Origin: Chersky-840 sp963848335
GTDB lineage: Bacteria; Actinomycetota; Acidimicrobiia; Acidimicrobiales; UBA8190
DNA: 64,000 nucleotides
Assembly (NCBI GenBank): GCA_963848335.1
Contig: CAWKDD010000001.1
Span: forward strand, 1 to 64,000
Direction: 5' to 3'
The number at the start of each line of letters is the position of its first letter. Within the stretch, counting starts at the first letter, position 1. Made by a program: the position numbers and the translations under genes. Positions 34,792 through 41,639 of the stretch are shown in pieces. The notes under the pieces were generated by a model, which was given only the letters and a program-made list of their open reading frames with translations, was not told the origin of the DNA and made no database searches.

Positions 34792-35922
34792 TCACCGACG
34801 AGAGACCCTCACCGATATCCGCCCGGTTGGCCAGGTCCGATCCACCGCTCGAGGAACGGGAACGCCTCGACACCGTGCCACTCGTGCACCCCTTCGAACA
34901 CGTCGTGGACGAGGCGGTCGGCGGCGCCCGAACGACGCGTAGACGGCCCGCAGCTTCTCCACCTCGGCAGCAGCGACCGTCGCCGGGAACAGGTCGTCGG
35001 CGGTCCCGGACTCGATGAGCAGCGGTCGCGGTGCCACGAGCGCACCCAGGTCCACGTGCTCGAGCTCCCCGAGCATGCCGGGGAGGACCTGGGAGCCGCA
35101 CATGTTCCACGGCATCTTGTGCGATTCGGCCCACGACGAGAAGTACCCGCTCACCACCGCCGCGGCCACCCGCTCGTCCCACGCGGCCAGGAAGAGCGTC
35201 ACCGTCCCGCCGTAGGACAGACCCGCCATCCCGATGCGGCCCGGGTCCACCAGCGGATGGGCCTCCAGGACGTCGAGCGCCCGCGCCAGGTCCCAGAGGT
35301 TCTGCGTGAGCGGGTTGAACCCTGCCATCACGGCGTGGACGAGGTTGGTGTCACACGCGTAGTGGTCCTCGGGATTCCAGTCGAGGCGCTCGCCGAAGCA
35401 GCGCAGGTCGGGGGCGAGCACGACGTATCCCCGCAGGGCGAGCTGGTGCGCGTAGTCGGCGTTGGGGGTGCCGGTGCGTTCGAGCCCGCACGCCTCGGAC
35501 TTCCCCGGCCCGTGGCCATGGGCGGCGAGCACGGCCGGACCGGTCCCCACGCGACCGTGGGGCACCAGGAGGTAGGCCGGTACCGACATCGTCTCCTCGG
35601 TGTCGAAGACCACCTTGTCGCGCCGGTAGTGCTCGCATTCCACCGACTCGAGCGTCTCGAGCCGGAGCGGGACGCGTTCGGGCACCGGCCCGAGCAGCGC
35701 CTCGAGACGGGCGCGGCACCGCACCTGCCAGTCGGCGAGCACCTCGGCATAGGAAGAGCCCCCCGTGTCGACGGGCAGGGGGTCGCTCTGGCGCGTCCGG
35801 CTCAGGCGCACCATCCACGAGTACCAGGGCGAGTAATTCCGGTCGGGGACGGGCAGGCCGAAGGGCGACCTGGGTGGTGCGCCGGCCCCAGGTGCATCGG
35901 TCACGGGTGCGTCGGCGGGCAC
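34792..35922 (-). CDS. Alpha/beta-hydrolase (acetyl-esterase/dienelactone-hydrolase-like), frameshifted near its end
   Basis: An esterase of about 370 residues. It has VLAAHGHGPGKSEACG as the oxyanion strand, VLAPDLRCFGERLDW, and the nucleophile elbow MAGLSYGGTV; IESGTADDLFP supplies the acid. The frame given runs to 34792, but the natural C-terminus with the catalytic His (DRLVHDVFEGVHEWHGVEAF) is in the neighbouring frame, ending at 34809. A single-base change near 34925-34935, in a run of GCC repeats, separates them. The GTG start is one base after the stop of the binding-protein gene, so the two are translationally coupled. Removal of acetyl groups from an imported or exported glycan is a fair guess. 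Confidence 0.82.
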   Translation of the reverse strand: MPADAPVTDAPGAGAPPRSPFGLPVPDRNYSPWYSWMVRLSRTRQSDPLPVDTGGSSYAEVLADWQVRCRARLEALLGPVPERVPLRLETLESVECEHYRRDKVVFDTEETMSVPAYLLVPHGRVGTGPAVLAAHGHGPGKSEACGLERTGTPNADYAHQLALRGYVVLAPDLRCFGERLDWNPEDHYACDTNLVHAVMAGFNPLTQNLWDLARALDVLEAHPLVDPGRIGMAGLSYGGTVTLFLAAWDERVAAAVVSGYFSSWAESHKMPWNMCGSQVLPGMLGELEHVDLGALVAPRPLLIESGTADDLFPATVAAAEVEKLRAVYASFGRRRPPRPRRVRRGARVARCRGVPVPRAVDRTWPTGRISVRVSRR

Positions 35923-35923
35923 G

Positions 35924-37480
35924 TCAGCTGGTCGGGGCCAGCGGAGTCCAGCTCTGCACCACGTGCCAGCACGTGCCCTGCGGCTTGCCCGTGTAGGTGG
36001 GCACGCACAGCGGCGACGGGGGGCTGTTGTTGTAGAGCTCGACGACCTGGTACTCGGTCGGCCCCGCGAACTTGTCCGGGCCGAAGCTCAGCGTCGGCGA
36101 GTAGGTGCCGGGGAAGTTCTGGATTCTCGACATCGACTGCACGAAGGTGCGGCGGTCGAGGTTGGGGCCCGCCCCGAGGGCGGCGAGGGCGAAGAGCCGG
36201 ATGACCTGGCACCATCCCACGATGGGACCCTGCTCCTCGATGTAGGGAGACACCGACGAGGTGGGCTTGTTGTGCGCCTTCCAGGTGTCGTAGCAGCTGT
36301 TGACGGCGGGGTTGTACCCGCCCTGGCTCTCGGGGATGGGTGCGTCGGTCCCCCCCAGGGTCTCGACGGTCACCCCCTCCTGGTGGTCGAGGCCCTTCTC
36401 GTAGGGGATGGGGATGAGCCCCAGGGTCGTCTCGATGGAGGACTCGTAGTCCGACAGGAGGAGCTTGGGGTAGTAGTCCTGCCCGTTCTCCTGGGACAGG
36501 AACGGGAAGAACGAGTTGAAGGGGATGAGGGGGATCACCGACTTCACGCCCTGCGCCTTGAGCCGCTGGACGACCAGGGGCGCGGCCGAGTTGCTGGCCG
36601 CGGTGTCGGCGGGGTTCGAAGGCAGGGTCTCGACGAGCGGGTTGGTGATCCCGGCCTTGGCCAGGTCGGGAAGGAGGTACTGGTTGAGCGCCACCTGGTC
36701 GCTGGTGCGGTCACCGGCGACGATGCCGACGCGGTGCGAGCTGTCCAGGAGGCCCGAGCTCACCCCCCACGACACCACGGTGGCGAGGATCTGGGACTGG
36801 TCGGGGCCCGTCCACCACAGGTACGGCGCTCCTTCCTGGGTCCAATTGGTGACCGTCGTCCATTGCCCGATGAAGGGGGTGTGGCCTTCTTGGGTGATGC
36901 ACAGCTCGTTGTCGCCGGTCCATGATCCCAACCCGTCGAGGACGGCGAACACGGGCGGGCTGCCCTCGGTCCACTGCTTGCACAGGGCCCGCATCCCCGC
37001 CTCGTCGGTGGGGTCGAAGTTCACGATGATGGGATTGATCTTGCGCCCGTTGATGCCCCCGGCGTCGTTGATGGCGTTGACGTAGGTGTGGATGGCCGCC
37101 TTCTGGGCGCCGAACTCGGTGTCCCCGGCGAAGCCGAAGTTCGACGCCAGCGAGGTCAGGTTCGACACCGGGAAGACCACGTTGATCGAATCGGAGGTCA
37201 CCCCCCGGGTGCTCGTGGAGGCCTGGTCCACCCCGATGCCGCTGGGCTTGCCCAGCCCCAGACCGTTGTCGTTGCCCGATGTGCCGTCGGCGGACGTGCC
37301 GGTGGTGCCCGAGGCGGTGGTGTTCGACGGCGTCTTCTTCGACGCCGCCGTGATCCCGTAGACGGCTCCCCCGATCACGGCGATGACCACCACCAGCGCC
37401 ACGACCTGCACGCCGGCTGGCCGGCGCCGGAGGCGTCGCCATTGCCGCCTCAGAGCCGCTCCGGAACCAGAACTCGCCAT
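35924..37480 (-). CDS. LIV-type ABC transporter substrate-binding protein, membrane anchored
   Basis: A 518-residue periplasmic-binding-protein type 1 (branched-chain amino-acid/HAAT class). A basic cytoplasmic start (RRQWRRLRRR) precedes one transmembrane helix at about 23-45, with no lipobox Cys, so it is probably held by an uncleaved anchor. After a Ser/Thr/Gly linker the domain shows INVVFPVSNLTSLASNFGF, AINDAGGINGRKINPIIVNF and HRVGIVAGDRTSDQVALNQY. Its Cys residues, at least six, may form disulfides. It is the only binding protein in the island and is presumed to serve the permease and ATPases at 38593-44068, which lack their own. The esterase gene follows one base later. Confidence 0.9.
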   Translation of the reverse strand: MASSGSGAALRRQWRRLRRRPAGVQVVALVVVIAVIGGAVYGITAASKKTPSNTTASGTTGTSADGTSGNDNGLGLGKPSGIGVDQASTSTRGVTSDSINVVFPVSNLTSLASNFGFAGDTEFGAQKAAIHTYVNAINDAGGINGRKINPIIVNFDPTDEAGMRALCKQWTEGSPPVFAVLDGLGSWTGDNELCITQEGHTPFIGQWTTVTNWTQEGAPYLWWTGPDQSQILATVVSWGVSSGLLDSSHRVGIVAGDRTSDQVALNQYLLPDLAKAGITNPLVETLPSNPADTAASNSAAPLVVQRLKAQGVKSVIPLIPFNSFFPFLSQENGQDYYPKLLLSDYESSIETTLGLIPIPYEKGLDHQEGVTVETLGGTDAPIPESQGGYNPAVNSCYDTWKAHNKPTSSVSPYIEEQGPIVGWCQVIRLFALAALGAGPNLDRRTFVQSMSRIQNFPGTYSPTLSFGPDKFAGPTEYQVVELYNNSPPSPLCVPTYTGKPQGTCWHVVQSWTPLAPTS

Positions 37481-37684
37481 CGTCGCCCCTCCCCGTTCCC
37501 TGGGTGCCTAGCGCGCCCCTCCGGCGCGTCTGGCACCGATACCGCCCCTAGACCCCCCGCCCGTCCTCGGTCGGCCCCGGGTCGTGGCCACACGATATGC
37601 GGCTCCGGAGCCGCTCACCGGGCAGGTCGGGCGCATAACCGCGCGGGGGTTGTGGCCGTCTGCCTGCTGGGGCACGATGGACCC

Positions 37685-38563
37685 GTGACGTTGGCGACAG
37701 GGCTCGACATCAGGGCTGTCTCCCCGAACATCGGGGCCGAGGTGTGGGGTCTCGACCTCAGTCACCCTCTGGGCGACGAGGTCGTCGCCGAGGTGCGCGC
37801 CGCGCTGTGCCGTCATCTGGTGTTGTTCTTCCCGGACCAGGATCTCGCTCCCGATGTCCAAGCCGACTTCGCCCGGCAATTCGGCGAAGTCACTCCGGCA
37901 CACCCGGTGATCCCGTCGCTCGAGGGGAACCCCGAGGTCCTGCCGATCGACGGGCGTGAGGACCGCGCCTCGTGGTGGCACACCGACATAACCTTCCTGC
38001 AGACCCCGCCTCTGGGATCGATCCTCCACATGCGCGAGGCCCCCACGGTCGGGGGCGACACCATGTGGGTGAGCCTCCAGGCCGCCTACGACGCGCTCGC
38101 CGCTCCGGTGCGCTCGCTGTGCGACCAGCTGATCGCCTGGCATCACGACCCGTGGTTCGCCGCCGACGTCGAGGTCAACGGCGGTTACGAGTGGGACGGC
38201 CGCCACCACGACAAGCTCTTCCCCGTGTCGCACCCCGTGGTGCGGACCCACCCCGAGACGGGGCGCAACGGCCTCTTCGTCAATTCGCAATTCACGCGAT
38301 TTCTCGAGGGGGTCTCACCGCTGGAGAGCACTGCGTTGCTCGACATGCTCTACCGGCACTGCCAGCGGCCCGAGTTCAGCTGCCGTTACCGCTGGAAGGC
38401 GGGCGCCGTGGCCTTCTGGGACAACCGGGCCACCCTGCACTACGCGCTCGACGACTACGGCGATGCCCTGCGCGTCGCCCACCGGGTCACCTTGCGCGGG
38501 GACCGTCCCTACGGCCCGGCCCGTCCCCTCAAGCCCGCTGCCGAGGCCGCCCCGGTCGTCTGA
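37685..38563 (+). CDS. TauD/TfdA-family Fe(II)/2-oxoglutarate dioxygenase
   Basis: A 292-residue dioxygenase. The metal triad is His99-x-Asp101 in WWHTDITF and His266 in VAHRVTLRGDRP, with the usual N-terminal IGAEVWGLDLSHPL. Family members hydroxylate sulfonates (taurine, releasing sulfite), phenoxy acids, alkyl sulfates and others. It lies alone on the plus strand between the binding-protein operon and the transporter operon. This placement makes an oxidative step on the transported compound plausible. GTG 37685 is chosen because the fold starts there; the longer upstream frame is not protein-like. The gene ends 29 bases from the convergent LivG gene. Confidence 0.88.
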   Translation: MTLATGLDIRAVSPNIGAEVWGLDLSHPLGDEVVAEVRAALCRHLVLFFPDQDLAPDVQADFARQFGEVTPAHPVIPSLEGNPEVLPIDGREDRASWWHTDITFLQTPPLGSILHMREAPTVGGDTMWVSLQAAYDALAAPVRSLCDQLIAWHHDPWFAADVEVNGGYEWDGRHHDKLFPVSHPVVRTHPETGRNGLFVNSQFTRFLEGVSPLESTALLDMLYRHCQRPEFSCRYRWKAGAVAFWDNRATLHYALDDYGDALRVAHRVTLRGDRPYGPARPLKPAAEAAPVV

Positions 38564-38592
38564 TCGCGAGGTTTGCGGCCCCCGCGCTCCCA

Positions 38593-39597
38593 TCAGGGTG
38601 CGCCACCGGCACCGGCACCAGCACCGGCACCAGCACCGGCACCAGGGCCTGCTTCCGGGCTGGAGCTCGCCCCCGTGCGTGTGGGACCGGTCACGTTCAG
38701 GGCGGCGTCGCTCGCTCCGAGGTACGCGGCGAGAGCGCGGGGATCCTCGCGGACCTCTTCGGGCGTCCCCGACACCACCACGTTCCCGGTCTGCATGACG
38801 ACCACGGTCGAGCACAGTTCGAACACGAGCGGGACGTCGTGCTCGACGAGAAGGATGGTCGACCCCGTCACCTCCTGCAGCCGTTGCAGCAGGGGGATGA
38901 ACGCCTCGGCCTCGCGCTGGGCGATGCCGGCGGTGGGCTCGTCGAGCAGCAGGAGCCGGGGACCGGCCAGGATGATCGACGCCAGGTCGACGACCCGGCG
39001 CGTGCCCGTCGAGAGGTGCCCCGTGAGGTGAAAGCGAAATCGCTCGAGGCCGAACGACGCGATGACCCGGTCGACGGCGCGTCGCTTGTCACGTTCGGTG
39101 CGCCGGGCCCACGGGAGCTGCAGGGTCGTGGACAGGACGCTCACGGGCCGGCGGGCGTCCTCGCACAGCAGGAGGGTGTCCTCGACCGACAGCTCGGGGA
39201 AGAGCCGACAATCCTGGAACGAGCGCACGATGCCGAGCCGGGCCCGCTCCTCGGGGATGTAGTCGCCGAGGTCCTCGCCGTCGAGCAGGAGCGAACCCTC
39301 GGTCGGTGCCACCAGGCCCGAGACGGTGTCGAGGAGCGTGGTCTTGCCGGACCCGTTGGGCCCGACGAGCCCGACGATCGTGCCCGGTTCGACGATCATG
39401 CTGACCTGGTCGACGGCCCGCAACCCCCCGAAGGACACGACCAGGTCCCGTATCTCGAGGTGGGCGGGGCCTTGCCTGGGGGTCTCCTCGTCGGGAGGCC
39501 TCGACTCCCTCCCCGTGTCGCTGCCGGTGCCGGCGCCGGCCTCCGTGCCTGTGCCGGCCACGTCGTCGGGGTCGGCGGCGTCGCGTCGGCGACTCAC
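38593..39597 (-). CDS. LivG-type ABC transporter ATP-binding protein
   Basis: A 334-residue nucleotide-binding subunit. Walker A is GPNGSGKTT (79-87), the signature LSTGTRR (195-201) is the variant found in LivG-like proteins, Walker B is LLLLDE (215-220) and the H-loop His is 253 in LLVEHD. Residues 10-45 are a Gly/Thr/Glu-rich disordered leader, and the C-terminus is a Gly-Ala tail created by a simple DNA repeat. The GTG start overlaps the permease stop by four bases. It would pair with the LivF-like ATPase domain of the fused protein encoded two genes upstream. Confidence 0.92.
   Translation of the reverse strand: MSRRRDAADPDDVAGTGTEAGAGTGSDTGRESRPPDEETPRQGPAHLEIRDLVVSFGGLRAVDQVSMIVEPGTIVGLVGPNGSGKTTLLDTVSGLVAPTEGSLLLDGEDLGDYIPEERARLGIVRSFQDCRLFPELSVEDTLLLCEDARRPVSVLSTTLQLPWARRTERDKRRAVDRVIASFGLERFRFHLTGHLSTGTRRVVDLASIILAGPRLLLLDEPTAGIAQREAEAFIPLLQRLQEVTGSTILLVEHDVPLVFELCSTVVVMQTGNVVVSGTPEEVREDPRALAAYLGASDAALNVTGPTRTGASSSPEAGPGAGAGAGAGAGAGGAP
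38604..38644. repeat. 6-bp simple repeat coding the Gly-Ala tail of the LivG protein
   Basis: Alternating ggcacc/agcacc hexamers on the plus strand run through 38604-38644. On the minus strand they encode the terminal Gly-Ala run of the ATPase. This is a slippage-prone microsatellite. Confidence 0.75.
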
Positions 39598-41639
39598 GAG
39601 ATCGCCTCGGCCACGGCTCCCGCGTCGGTCGAGGTGCCGGCGGTGCCATCGGATCCGGCGCCCGCCTGGGGGGTGTCGGTGGGCGCGCCGCCGCGCCGCC
39701 GGGCCTGCAGGCGCTCGACCCCGGCGGTGGCGAGGTCGCCGAGCTGGTGCATGACCTGGGCCATACCTCCCGGCAGGTACAGGATGAAGGCCATGAGCCC
39801 GATCCCGCTGGTGAGGATCTGGATGGACGGTGTGGACCCGAAGATGGCCGGCAGCCCCACGAGGTAGAGCGCACCGAGCACGGCACCGGGGACCGAGTCC
39901 AGGCCTCCGATCACCACCATCGACACCACCAACAGCGAGATGGTGGGGTCGAAGGTGTCGGTGGAGAAGCGCTCGGTGGCGAAGGCCAGGCACACGCCCG
40001 CATACCCGGCCATGAACCCCGACAACGCGAAGGCCATGAGCTTGGTGCGCACCACGGGGATCCCGGCCGCGCCGGCGGCGATCTCGTTGTCCCGTACCGA
40101 GATGAGGCGCCGGCCGATGCCGCGGTCACGCCACAGCCGCATCATCAGGATCGAGACGACCAGCACGGCCAGGGAGAACCAGGCGAAGGCCCGTTCCGAG
40201 GTCAGGCCGAGCCCGAACAGCGAAGGGCGCGAGATCAAGGTGGACTCGGGGTCGGGAAGGCCCGAGCAGATGGTCCGGTGCACCAAGGGAACGGTCCAGC
40301 ACGACGTGGCCAGCACCGACGTCTGCATGAAGAGCGCGAACCCGAGCGTGCTGACGGCGAGGTAGAGGCCGCGTATGCGCAGGGCCGTGAGCCCGACCAG
40401 CACGGACACGACGGCCGTGGCCGCCCCGGCCAGGAGCAGCAGCAGCACCAGGTTGACGCCGCCCCCGAGGTGGGCCGTGATGTCCGCACCGACGGCGACC
40501 AACCCGAATTGTCCCAGCGAGACCTGTCCCGCCCATCCGGTGAGGACCGTCAGCGACAGGGCGATGACGGCGTAGATGCAGATCTGGGACATGAGGAAGG
40601 TGCGATCCACGCTCAGCACGAGAGGCAAGAGCGCGGCGACGACCACGGTCAGGAGCACCCCCGACGTCCCCACGCGCCGGCGCAGCCCGGCTGCGGATTG
40701 TCGGAAGGCGAGGGTCCCCGACGTCCACGAGGTCCGTTCCGCCGTGCGCGACCCCCTCTGCAACGACGCGGCCCGGACGATCAGGGCCAGCTGCAGCAAG
40801 ACGAAGAGGATCAGCTCGACCGTGGCCGATCCCGAGGACGCGTTGTTGATGTTCCACTGCAGCAGTTCCTGCACGATGCCGACGCCGATGCCCGCCACGA
40901 AGGCCACGGGCAGGCTGATCATGGCACCGAGCAGCGCGGCGAGCAGCGCCAGGAGAAGGAGCCCCGGGGAGAGGACCTCGGTCAGGGTGCTGGTCTGGGT
41001 GGGGGAGGCGAGCATGGCGGTGACGGCCGACAGCGCTCCGGCCAGGGTCCACGCCACCGTCGAGGTGCGCCGGACCCACACGCCCGACAATCGGGCCGAC
41101 TCGCTGTTCTCGGCCGAGGCCCGCATGGCCAGTCCCCACGGCGAGAAGCGGATGAAGGCGGCGAGACCGAGCGCCACCACCGGCGCCGCGATGAGCGTGA
41201 TGACCTCGCCGGGCGGGAAGATGGTGGTGCCGATGTTGAAGGACCAGTGGACCGGTACGGGGAAGGCGCGGAAGAGCTGCTTGGGCCGGATGAAGGGCAG
41301 CAGGGTCAGCAGATACAGGACCTGGGACAGCCCGATGGTGGCCACCATGACCATGACCCGGGGGCGGTTGAACAGGCGCCGCAGCACGAGCTCGGACAAC
41401 GCGCCGGCTCCTGCAGCCACCCCCAGGGCGGCGACGAGCGCGGCCCAGTAGTTGATCCCGAAGTCGTAGTAGAGCTTCACCATGAAGACCGCCGCCACCA
41501 CGCCGAGCTGACCCTGGGCGAAGTTGATCACCCGGCTGGTGCGGTAGATCAGAACCAGCCCCACCGCCAGGAGCCCGTAGTTGAGCCCCACGATGGCCCC
41601 CTCGAGCACGACCGACGACGGGACCGACACCGCCGTCAC
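39594..41639 (-). CDS. Fused LivH-LivM branched-chain-type ABC permease
   Basis: A 681-residue permease containing both membrane subunits of a LIV (HAAT) transporter in one chain. The N-terminal half (about 1-320) is LivH-like, beginning VLEGAIVGLNYGLLAVGL and INFAQGQLGVVAA. The C-terminal half (about 345-650) is LivM-like, with LTGWAGQVSLGQFGLVAVGA, LRIRGLYLAVSTLGFALF and the EAA-type loop FMAGYAGVCLAF. The last 40 residues are a disordered Gly/Thr tail. It has four-base overlaps at both ends, with the MFS-ATPase gene before and the LivG gene after. LIV transporters carry amino acids, amides, urea and other small molecules; the surrounding catabolic genes hint at a sugar-related cargo here. 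Confidence 0.93.
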   Translation of the reverse strand: MTAVSVPSSVVLEGAIVGLNYGLLAVGLVLIYRTSRVINFAQGQLGVVAAVFMVKLYYDFGINYWAALVAALGVAAGAGALSELVLRRLFNRPRVMVMVATIGLSQVLYLLTLLPFIRPKQLFRAFPVPVHWSFNIGTTIFPPGEVITLIAAPVVALGLAAFIRFSPWGLAMRASAENSESARLSGVWVRRTSTVAWTLAGALSAVTAMLASPTQTSTLTEVLSPGLLLLALLAALLGAMISLPVAFVAGIGVGIVQELLQWNINNASSGSATVELILFVLLQLALIVRAASLQRGSRTAERTSWTSGTLAFRQSAAGLRRRVGTSGVLLTVVVAALLPLVLSVDRTFLMSQICIYAVIALSLTVLTGWAGQVSLGQFGLVAVGADITAHLGGGVNLVLLLLLAGAATAVVSVLVGLTALRIRGLYLAVSTLGFALFMQTSVLATSCWTVPLVHRTICSGLPDPESTLISRPSLFGLGLTSERAFAWFSLAVLVVSILMMRLWRDRGIGRRLISVRDNEIAAGAAGIPVVRTKLMAFALSGFMAGYAGVCLAFATERFSTDTFDPTISLLVVSMVVIGGLDSVPGAVLGALYLVGLPAIFGSTPSIQILTSGIGLMAFILYLPGGMAQVMHQLGDLATAGVERLQARRRGGAPTDTPQAGAGSDGTAGTSTDAGAVAEAIS

